DNA from: Thalassotalea agarivorans
GTDB lineage: Bacteria > Pseudomonadota > Gammaproteobacteria > Enterobacterales > Alteromonadaceae
NCBI RefSeq assembly: GCF_030295955.1
Contig: NZ_AP027363.1
Coordinates: 1,550,001 to 1,614,000 of the forward strand
DNA: 64,000 nt
Reading direction: 5' to 3'
The position numbers and the translations under genes are program-made. The notes beneath the pieces were generated by a model. It was not told the DNA's origin. It saw nothing but the letters and a program-made list of their open reading frames with translations, and did no database searches. Shown one piece after another: positions 8,953-18,524 of the stretch; within the stretch, counting starts at the first letter, position 1; each line of letters opens with the position of its first letter.

Positions 8953-8990
8953 CACCCTTGTTTGATTAATTTTTTATTAAAATAAGGGTG
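8953..8990. repeat. 38-bp inverted repeat upstream of the tetR operon
   Basis: The outer arms CACCCTT and AAGGGTG are perfect, and the repeat continues inward with few mismatches through an AT-rich centre. It lies 59 bp upstream of the regulator ATG, a position suited to an operator or leader hairpin. It does not match the RutR consensus, so it may be bound by another protein. Confidence 0.4.
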
Positions 8991-9174
8991 CTTTACCGGA
9001 AGAAACAACCTATTCAGTACGCTACAGCCGGCAACCATGCTGTTTTTCACTGTTTTGTGATTTTTTGCTAGGTCAATAGGTTAATAAATGAAAAATATTA
9101 ACCTGTTGGCTTTGTTTTGTGTTTTATAAAATATTGAATAAAAACAATTGTTTACGGTGTTTATGTGTGTGTTC

Positions 9175-9190
9175 TTGACCATATGGTCAG
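9175..9190. promoter_or_regulatory. RutR-type operator
   Basis: TTGACCATATGGTCAG; the inner 14 bases TGACCATATGGTCA are a perfect palindrome. The E. coli RutR box, as I recall it, is TTGACCA-N2-TGGTCAA, so 15 of 16 positions agree, with only the last base different. The site lies between the RutR-like regulator gene and the TonB receptor it faces, about 280-300 bp from either start. Confidence 0.78.
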
Positions 9191-9485
9191 GTTTTATTGT
9201 TTATAGTTATTAAAAATAAGATTTATAAAAAATAAAATTATAAAGAAGTCTGATTTGGTTAAATAGTATACATTATTGTGTTTAAGTTATTGTTTTTAAT
9301 GGTTAATAGTATAACTGTAACTGCATTGTTAAATCGAAATAAAGCTAGTCTTTAACATCTTCTTCTAATTTATGTAATGAAAATGAAACTAATCTCTGAT
9401 GTAATAAAATTCGAAGTATAAAAATAAAGTAAAGCTAAATTAAAAAATAGCTCATGCTCACAATACTCTTTTAAGGGATCAAAAC

Positions 9486-12400
9486 ATGAAATCACAAGCT
9501 TTTTCACGTGTTGCAACCGCTGTTGTTTTTGCACTAGGTATGTCTAGTGTCGCAATGGCGAATACGACAACATCAGCTATTAAAGGTCAAGTTCAGGGGC
9601 CAAATGGCAATCCTGCCGCTGGGACTACGGTTATTATCACCCATGTACCTTCTGGAACATCAAAAACTGCTACTGTAAACGAATCGGGTATTTTTACCGC
9701 TAAAGGTTTAAGGGTAGGTGGCCCTTATCGCGTAGAATTAGATTCTGATACGTTTGAGGACAAAGACGTTAATGATGTTTACTTAACTTTAGGCGAAACA
9801 TATTCATTAAATGTTTCTTTAGAATCCTCTGAAGATATTGAAACCATTCAGGTGACAGGTACAGCGTTAAGCACATTTGCAAGCGGTTCGAGTCCTTCTG
9901 CTCATTTTGGGAGAGAAGAGCTTGAGACACTGCCTGCAATAAACCGAGATATAAAAGATATTGTTCGCGTCGATCCGCGTATTTATATTGATGAAAGTCG
10001 TTCTGACGCTATCCATTGTGGTGGTGGTAACCCAAGGTTTAACAGTTTAACGTTAGACGGCGCACGTATGAATGATAACTTTGGCTTGAACAGCAACGGT
10101 TACCCGACGGTACGTGTACCTTTTTCTTTTGATTCAATTGAACAGGTTTCAGTAGAACTTGCGCCTTACGATGTAAATTACGGGAGTTTTACAGCGTGTA
10201 ATATCAATGCAGTATCTAAGTCAGGTACAAATGAAGTCCATGGTGGTTTCTTCTACGACTATACAAATGACTCAATGAAAGGTGACTCTGTCAACGGTGA
10301 AGATATAGATCTCGGTTCATTTAGTGAAAAGCGCTATGGCTTTAATGTGGGTTTCCCAATTCTTAAAGACAAGGTATTTGGCTTTGTTTCATATGAAAAA
10401 CTAGAAGGTGTACAAATCTTTAGTTATGGCCCTTTTGGTAACGATGTTTCGCAAGCGGATCTAGACCGAGTGCTGACAGCAAGCCAGGATGTTTATGGTT
10501 ATGATGCTGGTGGAATGCCTGGAAGTATGCCTGTTGAAGATGAAAAGTTTCTTGTTAAGTTAGACTGGAATATCAACGATAGCCATCGTGTTGATTTTGT
10601 ATATAACTACAATGATGGTTTTGAGCTATCACAATCAGATGCTGATGGCGATGAGCTGTCACTTGATAGCCATTTTTATGAGCGAGGCGCTAAACTCACA
10701 TCTATGGTAGCGGCCTTATATTCTGATTGGACGGATAACTTCTCTACATCAATCAGTATCGGCAAGATGAAACTTGATAATCGCCAGATATCACTAGACG
10801 CAGCCAGTGGTTTCGGTGAAGTTCAAATTGATCAAGGTGGTTCAACTATATACTTGGGTCCAGATGATTCTCGCCAAAGTAATAAACTGTATTGGGACAA
10901 CAAAACGTTCAAATTTTCAGGTAACTATTACTTAGAAGATCACACTCTTACATTTGGTTATGAGTATGAATCACTAACAGCATTCAACTTGTTTATGCAA
11001 CATACGCAAGGTGAATTCAGATTTGACTCAATTGAAGATTTTGAAAATGGACACGCAGATCGTATTTATTATAACAATTCTGCTGGTACTAATATTCCTG
11101 AAGATGCTAGCCAAGAGTTTACATACGACGTTCATACATTCTTCATCCAGGATGAATATACTTTTACAGATATTGATGCAACCTTGATGTTTGGTGTGCG
11201 CTACGACATGTACACGAGCTCAGATCAACCAAGATATAACCAAAACTTTTTTGACCGTTATGGCTTTGCGAACAATTCAACCTTTGACGGTGTCTCGTTG
11301 CTACAACCGCGTGTAGGTTTTAATTGGGCTGTAAACGATAATCTAAACGTGAGAGCTGGTTTTGGTCTTTACTCTGGTGGTAATCCAAACGTATGGTTAT
11401 CAAACTCTTATTCAAACGATGGATTGGTGCAAATAGGTTTGCGTGAATTTAACGTTAACTTAGTTCAAACACCTGATGGTAAAGTTGACTTGTTTGCAAA
11501 CCAATGGACAGATCCTGGTACGCCAATTTTTGGCATCCCACAAGCCATGTATGATGAAATAGCGTCTATTCCTGAAGCGGGTGGTGACGGTTCAGTAAAC
11601 GCTGTGGATCCAAATTTTGAAGTTCCTTCTGAATGGAAGTACTCAATTGGTGCAACATACATTACCGATGACGGTTATAGCTTCACAGCGGATATTTTAA
11701 TGAATAGACGTGTCGACTCGGCAATGATCAGAGATGCTGGTATCCAGTACTCAGGTGATACCGCGCCAGATGGGCGTCCATTATTTGAATCACCACTAGG
11801 TCGCACGGGTGACTTCGTGTTAACCAATAGTGATAAAGATGGCAAATCTACTATCGTTTCATTTGGTATGAACAAAGAATGGGATTTTGGTCTTAACGCG
11901 ACATTTGGTTACTCTTACACTACGTCTGAAGATGCTAACCCTATGACAAGTTCAGTAGCAGGATCGAACTATTCGAACTTTGCAACTATAGACCCATCAG
12001 CACCTAGTATTGCAACTTCTGATTATGAAGTGCCACACCGTTTAACCATGGTTCTTTCATACTCTGTGAATTTAATTTCGAACCTTGATACTACGGTTAG
12101 TTTATTTGGTCAGTCTAGCGCAGGTAGACCTTATTCATATACATTTTCTCGTTCTGACAGAGCATTCGGTGATAGTAACTGGAACGGCTCACGTCAATTG
12201 TTATACGTGCCGACTGAAAATGACCCTAACGTAGTTTACGACCCAGGCTTTGACCAAGCTGCGTTCAATGCATTTATCGCCGAAGAAGGATTGGCTCGCG
12301 GTGGCATTCAAAAACGTAACGACCATTATTCAGATTGGTGGACAACATTCGATTTAAAACTTAATCAGGAGCTTCCGGGCTTTATGGATGGGCATAAATC

Positions 12401-12620
12401 GAATGTTTATCTAACCATCAAGAATATCGGTAATATGCTAAATGATGAGTGGGGCGTGTTAACGAAAGGAGCGTTTGTTGGTAATAGAATGGTTGGTGCA
12501 AGTATTAATGACCAAGGACAATATGTATTTGAATCGTTTAATGACGGTAACCAAGAGTTAACAGTTGAACGTGATACATCATTGTGGGAAATGAGAGTTG
12601 GTATTAAGTACGACTTTTAA
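9486..12620 (+). CDS. Oar-like TonB-dependent outer-membrane receptor with N-terminal carboxypeptidase-regulatory-like domain
   Basis: 1044 residues. The signal peptide (about 1-25, ending MAN) leads to a carboxypeptidase-regulatory-like beta-sandwich of about 80 residues (IKGQVQGPNGNPAAGTTVII onwards). A TonB-box-like IETIQVTG near residue 120 precedes the plug, and a long beta-barrel ends in an aromatic residue (GIKYDF). This is the Oar/OmpA-related architecture common in Alteromonadales; ligands are usually unknown and can be peptides or oligomers. It faces the RutR-like regulator operon and shares its control region with a RutR-type operator. Uptake of nucleic-acid breakdown products is a reasonable guess; protein or peptide uptake would fit the M24 peptidase of the opposite operon. 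AGGG 8 bp before the ATG supports the start, and a strong terminator follows. Confidence 0.88.
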   Translation: MKSQAFSRVATAVVFALGMSSVAMANTTTSAIKGQVQGPNGNPAAGTTVIITHVPSGTSKTATVNESGIFTAKGLRVGGPYRVELDSDTFEDKDVNDVYLTLGETYSLNVSLESSEDIETIQVTGTALSTFASGSSPSAHFGREELETLPAINRDIKDIVRVDPRIYIDESRSDAIHCGGGNPRFNSLTLDGARMNDNFGLNSNGYPTVRVPFSFDSIEQVSVELAPYDVNYGSFTACNINAVSKSGTNEVHGGFFYDYTNDSMKGDSVNGEDIDLGSFSEKRYGFNVGFPILKDKVFGFVSYEKLEGVQIFSYGPFGNDVSQADLDRVLTASQDVYGYDAGGMPGSMPVEDEKFLVKLDWNINDSHRVDFVYNYNDGFELSQSDADGDELSLDSHFYERGAKLTSMVAALYSDWTDNFSTSISIGKMKLDNRQISLDAASGFGEVQIDQGGSTIYLGPDDSRQSNKLYWDNKTFKFSGNYYLEDHTLTFGYEYESLTAFNLFMQHTQGEFRFDSIEDFENGHADRIYYNNSAGTNIPEDASQEFTYDVHTFFIQDEYTFTDIDATLMFGVRYDMYTSSDQPRYNQNFFDRYGFANNSTFDGVSLLQPRVGFNWAVNDNLNVRAGFGLYSGGNPNVWLSNSYSNDGLVQIGLREFNVNLVQTPDGKVDLFANQWTDPGTPIFGIPQAMYDEIASIPEAGGDGSVNAVDPNFEVPSEWKYSIGATYITDDGYSFTADILMNRRVDSAMIRDAGIQYSGDTAPDGRPLFESPLGRTGDFVLTNSDKDGKSTIVSFGMNKEWDFGLNATFGYSYTTSEDANPMTSSVAGSNYSNFATIDPSAPSIATSDYEVPHRLTMVLSYSVNLISNLDTTVSLFGQSSAGRPYSYTFSRSDRAFGDSNWNGSRQLLYVPTENDPNVVYDPGFDQAAFNAFIAEEGLARGGIQKRNDHYSDWWTTFDLKLNQELPGFMDGHKSNVYLTIKNIGNMLNDEWGVLTKGAFVGNRMVGASINDQGQYVFESFNDGNQELTVERDTSLWEMRVGIKYDF

Positions 12621-12638
12621 GCCCTAAATAGAGAAATA

Positions 12639-12669
12639 AAAAGCCACGCATTTAGCGTGGCTTTTTTTT
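12639..12669 (+). terminator. Terminator after the Oar-like receptor
   Basis: AAAAGCCACGC-ATTTA-GCGTGGC followed by seven T; a GC-rich stem just after the receptor stop. It separates the receptor from cdd-deoA. Confidence 0.9.
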
Positions 12670-12721
12670 GTTAAATTATTGTTATACTGATAGTTAAATC
12701 ATCACATTGCACAGGTAGATT

Positions 12722-13129
12722 ATGTCAAAAGAATTGGCACATTTTGCAGCACAAGCATGTTCTAATGCGTACGCTCGATATAGCAAGTTTACTGTTGGTG
12801 CTGCAGTAAAAACATCCGATGGAACGGTATTTCAAGGGTGTAATGTAGAGAATGCAAGTTACGGATTAACGGTTTGTGCAGAGCGCAATGCAATAGCCAG
12901 TGCTATTGTTGCAGGTTTTAGAGACCTTGAAACCATTGCTATTTACACCGCGCAAAATGACTTAACGCCACCTTGCGGTGCGTGCCGGCAAGTTATCGCA
13001 GAGTTTTTTAAGCCTGAAGCGATTGTAACTGCGCACAATCACAAAGGTGAGTCGGTAACATGGACGGTAGAGTCGCTTCTGCCAGACGCTTTTACGCCTA
13101 TCAATTTAGACAATGCGGATAAGGAATGA
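12722..13129 (+). CDS. cdd: Cytidine deaminase, short tetrameric type
   Basis: Converts cytidine and deoxycytidine to uridine and deoxyuridine. The 135 residues make it the short homotetrameric type, as in Bacillus (about 136), not the long dimeric enzyme of E. coli (294). The zinc site is complete: the CAERNA motif carries a cysteine ligand and the catalytic Glu, and PPCGACRQV supplies two more cysteines. The substrate-binding GCNVENASYG lies upstream. It is the first gene of a two-gene operon with deoA, whose products would take deoxycytidine on to deoxyribose-1-phosphate. A TATACT at 12683-12688 may be the -10 element; I see no clear -35. Confidence 0.95.
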   Translation: MSKELAHFAAQACSNAYARYSKFTVGAAVKTSDGTVFQGCNVENASYGLTVCAERNAIASAIVAGFRDLETIAIYTAQNDLTPPCGACRQVIAEFFKPEAIVTAHNHKGESVTWTVESLLPDAFTPINLDNADKE

Positions 13130-13131
13130 AC

Positions 13132-14442
13132 ATGTTGCTACCGCAAGAAATTATCAGACTAAAACGTGACAACCAAGTACTGGATGAACAAGTCATTAAG
13201 CAGTTTGTAGCGGGATTAGCCGATGGTGGCTTTAGCGATGCGCAAGCTGGTGCAATGGCGATGGCAATTTATCATCAAGGTCTAAATACACAAGAAACGA
13301 TTACTTTAACCCAATGTATGCGAGATTCCGGTACTGTGCTTACTTGGGACGATGTAGACAAACCTATTATCGATAAACATTCTACAGGTGGTGTAGGAGA
13401 CAAAGTAAGCTTTATGTTAGCAGCTATCGTTGCCGCATGTGGCGCAGCTGTGCCAATGATTTCAGGACGCGGTTTAGGGCATACAGGAGGTACTGCAGAC
13501 AAACTGGAAAGTATCGCGAATTTTAATGTTATGCCATCGATAAGTCAGTTTAAGCAGCTTGTCAAAGATATCGGTGTGTCTATTATTTCTCAGACAAACG
13601 ACCTAGCACCAGCGGATAAACGTTTATACGGCATTCGTGATGTTACCGCGACGGTAGAATCAATACCTTTAATCACCGCGTCAATCCTTTCTAAAAAGCT
13701 AGCCGCTGGACTGGATGTATTAACTATGGATGTTAAGGTAGGCAATGGCGCTATGATGAATAATATTGCAGATGCGCGTGCACTTGCTAAAAGTATTGTT
13801 AATGTTGCAACAGGCGCCGGCGTAAAAACACAAGCAATCATCACCGATATGAACCAAGTGTTAGGCGATAGCGCTGGAAACGCGCTAGAAATGGCAGAGA
13901 CAGCCGATTACCTTACCGGTGTCTATAGAGATCCACGTTTGCATCAAGTGGTGTGTGCATTGGCCAAATCCATGCTGATTCATGGGCAATTGGCAAAAGA
14001 CGAAGATGACGCACATAAACAGGTCGATAGGGCGTTATGCACCGGCTTGGCGGCAGAGCGCTTTGATAAGATGGTCCACGCAATGCAAGGACCAAGTAAC
14101 TTTATCGAACAGCCATGGAAGCACATGCAGCAAGCAAATGTGATCAAAGATATTGTCGCACCACGTTCAGGATATATCGCTAATGTAGATACTCGTGCTA
14201 TTGGAATGGCAGTGGTTGCTTTAGGTGGCGGTAGACAATTTCCAGGGCAAGCAATCGATCATAGTGTGGGATTCGATCGAATAGCGCCGCTTTCAGAATA
14301 TCTAGAAAAGGGAAGTGTTATCGCTCGTGTCCATGCCGCTAATGAAGATATGGCCATGCAGGCAGTTAACGCTTATCTAAACGCCATTGAATTGTGTGAT
14401 AGAGCTGTTGAACCTTCTCCGGTTATATACGAGTATATATAG
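13132..14442 (+). CDS. deoA: Thymidine phosphorylase
   Basis: Phosphorolyses thymidine (and deoxyuridine) to the base and 2-deoxyribose-1-phosphate. 436 residues against 440 in E. coli. The pyrimidine phosphorylase signature is present (KHSTGGVGDKVSFM, then SGRGLGHTGGTADKLESI), as are AGLDVLTMDVKVGNGAMM and GMAVVALGGGR. The ribosome binding site decides the start. AAGGA at 13121-13125 is flush against the upstream ATG (13126), but lies 6 bp before the ATG at 13132, whose protein (MLLPQEIIRLKRD) also aligns best with the family. The gene follows cdd directly. It ends 12 bp from the convergent upp, and no terminator is seen in between. Confidence 0.95.
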   Translation: MLLPQEIIRLKRDNQVLDEQVIKQFVAGLADGGFSDAQAGAMAMAIYHQGLNTQETITLTQCMRDSGTVLTWDDVDKPIIDKHSTGGVGDKVSFMLAAIVAACGAAVPMISGRGLGHTGGTADKLESIANFNVMPSISQFKQLVKDIGVSIISQTNDLAPADKRLYGIRDVTATVESIPLITASILSKKLAAGLDVLTMDVKVGNGAMMNNIADARALAKSIVNVATGAGVKTQAIITDMNQVLGDSAGNALEMAETADYLTGVYRDPRLHQVVCALAKSMLIHGQLAKDEDDAHKQVDRALCTGLAAERFDKMVHAMQGPSNFIEQPWKHMQQANVIKDIVAPRSGYIANVDTRAIGMAVVALGGGRQFPGQAIDHSVGFDRIAPLSEYLEKGSVIARVHAANEDMAMQAVNAYLNAIELCDRAVEPSPVIYEYI

Positions 14443-14454
14443 CGATTATAGGTG

Positions 14455-15081
14455 TTATACAGTACCAAAAAGTTTATCGCCGGCATCGCCTAAACCGGGC
14501 AGTATATAACCTTGCTCGTTAAGCCTGTCGTCAATCTGAGCAACGAATATGTCGATATCAGGGTGGGCACTTTCTAGCGCGCTCACACCTTCTGGAGCAG
14601 CCACTAAAAACAGCGCAACAATATGTTTGCACTGCGACTGTTTCAACAAATTGATCGTTGCAATGGCACTACCGCCGGTTGCTAGCATAGGGTCGACCAC
14701 AATTGCCATTCTATCGGTAATATCTGGCACTAAGTTTTCGTAATAACTTTCAGGCTGCAACGTTTGTTCGTTTCGCGCAAGCCCAACAACCGACACTTTA
14801 GCGCATGGTAGTACAGATAGAGCGCCATCTAGCATACCCAAACCGGCGCGCAGTATTGGGACTATGGTGGGTTGTTTTGTTGCGATAATAGGTGCGTTGA
14901 TGGTGCCAGACCAACACTGCATCGGTGTTTGTTTCAGGGGCAAAGTTTTGGTTGCTTCGTACATTAACAAACTACCAATTTCTTGGGTTAACGCTCTAAA
15001 GTCTTTTGTGGTGATGCCTGCGTCTCTTAATAAGCTCACTTTATGCTTAACCAATGGATGACTGCTTTCTACTACTGCCAT
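14455..15081 (-). CDS. upp: Uracil phosphoribosyltransferase
   Basis: Salvages uracil with PRPP to UMP. 208 residues, the same as E. coli Upp. The PRPP-binding motif is VVDPMLATGGSAIATI, with VAAPEGVSALE and a C-terminal uracil-binding stretch YILPGLGDAGDKLFGT. It is the last gene of the minus-strand operon udk-nupC-deoC-tdk-upp, 15 bp after tdk. Here it can capture uracil released from deoxyuridine by DeoA. Confidence 0.95.
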   Translation of the reverse strand: MAVVESSHPLVKHKVSLLRDAGITTKDFRALTQEIGSLLMYEATKTLPLKQTPMQCWSGTINAPIIATKQPTIVPILRAGLGMLDGALSVLPCAKVSVVGLARNEQTLQPESYYENLVPDITDRMAIVVDPMLATGGSAIATINLLKQSQCKHIVALFLVAAPEGVSALESAHPDIDIFVAQIDDRLNEQGYILPGLGDAGDKLFGTV

Positions 15082-15096
15082 GACGCCCCCTATAAA

Positions 15097-15684
15097 TTAT
15101 GTTTTTTGATCCCAAACTAAGGCTTTGAAATGCTTTCTGCACAAGGCTTCATACTTTTCATTGCCGCCAACTTCTATTTGTTGACCACCTGTAATTGCTT
15201 CACCATCTTCATTTACTCGAATGACAAAATTTGCTTTTCTACCACAATGACAAATTGTTTTTAACTCAACAAGCTTATCCGCCCATGCGAGCAGGGCAGC
15301 ACTACCACTGAAGGTTTCACCCATAAAATCGGTTCTTATCCCGTATGCTAAAACAGGTATAGAGAGGTGATCAACGACATCGGTCAATTGCTTTACTTGT
15401 GATTTTGATAAGAACTGGGCTTCATCAATTAACACACAATCGAGCTTTTTCAATTGATGTGCTGTTGCTATCTCGTGATACAAATCAGACGTTTTATTGA
15501 ACAATGCGGCGTCGGCACTAATGCCGAGTCGAGAAGCAACTTTGCCTTTTTCAAATCTATCATCTATTTCGGCTGTGTAAATCAGCGTATGTTGCCCGCG
15601 TTCTCTATAATTGTAAGAGGACTGTAGTAAATGCGTTGATTTACCAGCATTCATTGAAGAATAGTAAAAATACAACTGCGCCAT
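15097..15684 (-). CDS. tdk: Thymidine kinase (type II)
   Basis: Phosphorylates thymidine and deoxyuridine with ATP. 195 residues. The P-loop is SMNAGKST at residues 10-17, the catalytic Glu88 lies in LIDEAQF, a lasso loop binds the nucleoside, and a zinc ribbon is formed by Cys145, Cys147, Cys182 and a His near 185. It starts 5 bp downstream of the deoC stop, inside the udk-nupC-deoC-tdk-upp operon. A salvage kinase encoded with a catabolic aldolase suggests that thymidine can be either reused or burned. Confidence 0.95.
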   Translation of the reverse strand: MAQLYFYYSSMNAGKSTHLLQSSYNYRERGQHTLIYTAEIDDRFEKGKVASRLGISADAALFNKTSDLYHEIATAHQLKKLDCVLIDEAQFLSKSQVKQLTDVVDHLSIPVLAYGIRTDFMGETFSGSAALLAWADKLVELKTICHCGRKANFVIRVNEDGEAITGGQQIEVGGNEKYEALCRKHFKALVWDQKT

Positions 15685-15689
15685 TGTAG

Positions 15690-16460
15690 TTAGTACGCTC
15701 CTTGCTCTGGCGCATCGAGATCATGCCCCAAACTTATCAATAAGTTATTAAGCAAGCTACTTGCACCAAACCTAAAATGTGCTGCAGTTATCCATTCTTC
15801 GCCTAAAATTCGCGATGCTAATGATAAGTAGGCTTTAGTATCTTCTAAATTTTTTACACCACCGGCTGGTTTAAATCCAACTGAAGTGTTTTTCTCTGCA
15901 ATAACTTGTAGCATGATTTCTGCCGCTTCTAAGGTGGCATTTGTTGCAACTTTACCGGTAGATGTTTTGATAAAGTCAGCGCCAGCATCAATCGCAAGTT
16001 CACTTGCGCTTTTAATCAGGGTGGGCGAGGATAATTCGCCGGTCTCAAGGATAACTTTTAGTAACGCGTTACCTTTACAGGCACCTTTAACAGCACTAAT
16101 CATCTCGCTTGCAAGCTTTGTATTACCTGCAATAAAGGCTTTATAAGGAAATACTAAATCAATTTCGTCTGCGCCATAAGCAATTGCAGCTTTTGCTTCC
16201 GCTACGGCAATGTCTATATCATCATTACCATGTGGAAAGTTGATTACTGTAGCAATATTGATATGTGGCGTTTCTTGCGCGAATAATTGCTTTCTTGCGT
16301 AAGGAATATATCTTGGGTAGATACAAATGGCGGCCGTGTTTCCTGCCGCTGATTTCGCTTGTTTACATAAGGTAATAATGTCCTCAACAGATTCGTTATC
16401 TGTTAAAGATGTTAAATCCATTAATGCAATACCAAGCTGAGCGTAATTTGTGTCGTTCAT
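15690..16460 (-). CDS. deoC: Deoxyribose-phosphate aldolase
   Basis: Splits 2-deoxyribose-5-phosphate into glyceraldehyde-3-phosphate and acetaldehyde, the exit from deoxynucleoside catabolism. With the ATG at 16460 it has 256 residues (E. coli 259). The Schiff-base lysine is Lys165 in FIKTSTGK, and [10 protein letters not shown] holds the second lysine. The frame extends upstream to 16502, but that would overlap nupC by 35 bp. The ATG at 16460 has AGG about 7 bp ahead and matches the family N-terminus. It lies 7 bp after nupC. Confidence 0.95.
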   Translation of the reverse strand: MNDTNYAQLGIALMDLTSLTDNESVEDIITLCKQAKSAAGNTAAICIYPRYIPYARKQLFAQETPHINIATVINFPHGNDDIDIAVAEAKAAIAYGADEIDLVFPYKAFIAGNTKLASEMISAVKGACKGNALLKVILETGELSSPTLIKSASELAIDAGADFIKTSTGKVATNATLEAAEIMLQVIAEKNTSVGFKPAGGVKNLEDTKAYLSLASRILGEEWITAAHFRFGASSLLNNLLISLGHDLDAPEQGAY

Positions 16461-16467
16461 ACGTAAC

Positions 16468-17715
16468 CTATAAGGAAATGAAGATGCCAGCAATAGTTGC
16501 ACTCATTAAGTTAGCGAGCGTTGCTGCCAACATAGCTTTAATACCTAATTGAGCGATGTCACCACGTCTAGATGGCGCCATAGAACCAATACCACCTAAA
16601 AGGATGGCTATTGATGACAAGTTGGCAAAACCGCACAATGCAAACGTAATGATGGCCTGCGAGTGCGCCGACAATGTTTCTTTTATCTCAACAAAATTGA
16701 CATAGGCGAAAAATTCATTGACCACGACCTTTTGCCCGATAAAGCTACCCGCTTGAACCATTTCATCACCCGAAATACCAATAAGGAAAGCGAGTGGGGC
16801 GAATAGATAGCCTAATATTTGCTGAATCGATAAATCATCGTGACCAAACCAGCCACCAATACCGCCAATAATCATATTCAATAGCGCGATAAGCGCAATA
16901 AAGGCCAGCAGCATAGCGCCTACATTTAACGCTAACTTTAGTCCATCCGTTGCACCAGTTGCTGCCGCATCAATCACATTTGCAGGTTTGTTCTCATTGT
17001 CTTCGGCAATATCTTTATCTTGGTCAACAATTTTGTCTTGGTCGACTTCAGGCATAATGATTTTTGCCATCAATAGGCCTCCAGGGGCCGCCATGAATGA
17101 GGCAGCGATCAAGTATTTTAACTCTACGCCAAGTCCGGCATAGCCCGCTAATACAGAACCAGCAACAGAAGCTAAACCACCCACCATGATGGCGAATAGC
17201 TCTGAGCGTGTCATATTGGCAATATAAGGCCTAACCACCAATGGCGCTTCTGTTTGGCCAACAAAGATATTCGCTGTCGCTGATAACGACTCTGGGCGAG
17301 ATGTACCCAATAGCTTTTGGATACCACCACCAATAAGTCTGATCACCCATTGCATGATGCCAAGATAATATAAAACCGCGATTAATGAAGAGAAGAAGAT
17401 AATGACTGGCAGAACGCGTACGGCAAATACAAAGCCAACGCCGTTTTCGAACATGGCATCTGTGCCTAAACCACCAAAGAGGAAGTTAATCCCTTCTTTT
17501 GCACTGTCGATGACTTGTTGTACGCCGTTAGACATACCTTGTAATACATCTTTACCAAACGGCACATAAAGCACAAAAGCGCCTAAAGCAAGTTGCAGCA
17601 AAAAAGCAAAACCTACGGTACGCCAGTTGATGGATTTTTTATGTGCTGACAAGGCCCAAGCGATAGCAAGTAGTATCACTATGCCAATGAAACCTCTAAA
17701 TACGTGTAATTCCAT
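16468..17715 (-). CDS. nupC: Concentrative nucleoside transporter (CNT/NupC family)
   Basis: Inner-membrane nucleoside symporter driven by protons or sodium. 415 residues, mostly hydrophobic, with the CNT order: three N-terminal helices, a gate domain, [13 protein letters not shown] (the conserved substrate/ion hairpin) near the middle, [27 protein letters not shown], and [18 protein letters not shown] near the end. A charged stretch around residues 225-245 (Asp/Glu/Lys/Asn rich) is a cytoplasmic or periplasmic loop. It is second in the operon, 3 bp after udk. It would accept nucleosides brought in by the TonB receptors nearby. Which nucleosides it prefers cannot be read from the sequence. 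Confidence 0.92.
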   Translation of the reverse strand: MELHVFRGFIGIVILLAIAWALSAHKKSINWRTVGFAFLLQLALGAFVLYVPFGKDVLQGMSNGVQQVIDSAKEGINFLFGGLGTDAMFENGVGFVFAVRVLPVIIFFSSLIAVLYYLGIMQWVIRLIGGGIQKLLGTSRPESLSATANIFVGQTEAPLVVRPYIANMTRSELFAIMVGGLASVAGSVLAGYAGLGVELKYLIAASFMAAPGGLLMAKIIMPEVDQDKIVDQDKDIAEDNENKPANVIDAAATGATDGLKLALNVGAMLLAFIALIALLNMIIGGIGGWFGHDDLSIQQILGYLFAPLAFLIGISGDEMVQAGSFIGQKVVVNEFFAYVNFVEIKETLSAHSQAIITFALCGFANLSSIAILLGGIGSMAPSRRGDIAQLGIKAMLAATLANLMSATIAGIFISL

Positions 17716-17718
17716 TCG

Positions 17719-18369
17719 CTATTCCTTTAAATGTTTTTGTAATATTTGATGAATATTCGCTTTTACCACATCTAGCGCGATTCTATTTTTACCGCCTCGA
17801 GTAATCACAAGGTCCGCCCATTGCTTTGAAGGTTCTACAAATTGATAGAACATTGGTCTGACAGTGCTCAAATATTGTTTTGTTACCGAATCTACTGAAC
17901 GTCCGCGCTCATTAACATCTCTTGAAATTCGGCGTAATAGACAAATATCCAGCGGTGTATCCATATAAATTTTGATATCGAATCGGTCTCGAAGGTCGGG
18001 GTTATTGAGCAGTAATATGCCCTCAACTAAAATGATGCGCTTAGGTGATATAGCCGTAGTTTCGTCAGTTCTTGTATGCGTTTTGTAGCAATATTGGGGT
18101 ACTTCCACCGCTTCGTTGTTACACAGCGCGGTTATGTGCTGGCTCAACAATTCGTGTTCAAACGCATTAGGGTGGTCATAATTTGTATTTTCGCGCTCAG
18201 CTAACGCTAAATGAGACTGATCTCTGTAGTACGCATCTTCATTGATAATCACAATACCTTCTTCGCCAAGCTCATCAATGAGCTCTCGGTAGATGGTTTT
18301 GGCAAATAATGTTTTACCGGATGCAGAGGCGCCTGCAATAGCAATGACTGTTGGTTTCCAATTTGGCAC
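17719..18369 (-). CDS. udk: Uridine/cytidine kinase
   Basis: Phosphorylates uridine and cytidine to UMP and CMP. 216 residues, P-loop GASASGKT at 13-20, then INEDAYYRDQSHL and the NYDHPNAFEHELL nucleoside-binding segment, and the RRISRDVNERGRS lid region. First gene of udk-nupC-deoC-tdk-upp, transcribed away from deoB. No uridine phosphorylase is present in this window, so ribo-pyrimidines entering here are most simply salvaged by this kinase. Confidence 0.94.
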   Translation of the reverse strand: MPNWKPTVIAIAGASASGKTLFAKTIYRELIDELGEEGIVIINEDAYYRDQSHLALAERENTNYDHPNAFEHELLSQHITALCNNEAVEVPQYCYKTHTRTDETTAISPKRIILVEGILLLNNPDLRDRFDIKIYMDTPLDICLLRRISRDVNERGRSVDSVTKQYLSTVRPMFYQFVEPSKQWADLVITRGGKNRIALDVVKANIHQILQKHLKE

Positions 18370-18524
18370 GTTTTTTCTCTTCTTTGTCAGCCAAAGATTT
18401 AATAAAATGTTAAATTACCATGAGTTTAGCAAGTTCTGATAAAAATTAATTATAATTAAGGCAATTATTTAGCGAATTATTATCGCTTGCTCGATTTTTA
18501 TCCAAATAACACAGTGAGTTCAAA
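18370..18524. promoter_or_regulatory. Divergent control region between udk operon and deoB
   Basis: 155 bp that must hold promoters for both sides. It contains the perfect 14-bp AT palindrome TTAATTATAATTAA (18446-18459) and AGCGA-N7-TCGCT (18471-18487). Either may be an operator, but AT-only palindromes also arise by chance. No RutR-type box is present here. Confidence 0.4.

Larger units (their letters stand above)
8895..9485. other. Long AT-rich divergent control region between the RutR-like regulator and the Oar-like receptor
   Basis: About 590 bp without a convincing gene. It holds an imperfect inverted repeat close to the regulator (8953-8990) and the RutR-type operator near the middle (9175-9190). 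Very AT-rich sequence follows up to the receptor's ribosome binding site (AGGG before the ATG at 9486). Promoters are presumably present on both sides, but I could not place any with confidence. Confidence 0.6.

Noticed and set aside
14443-14454. Terminator between convergent deoA and upp
   Set aside because: Only 12 bp separate the genes and no GC-rich hairpin with a T tract is visible.
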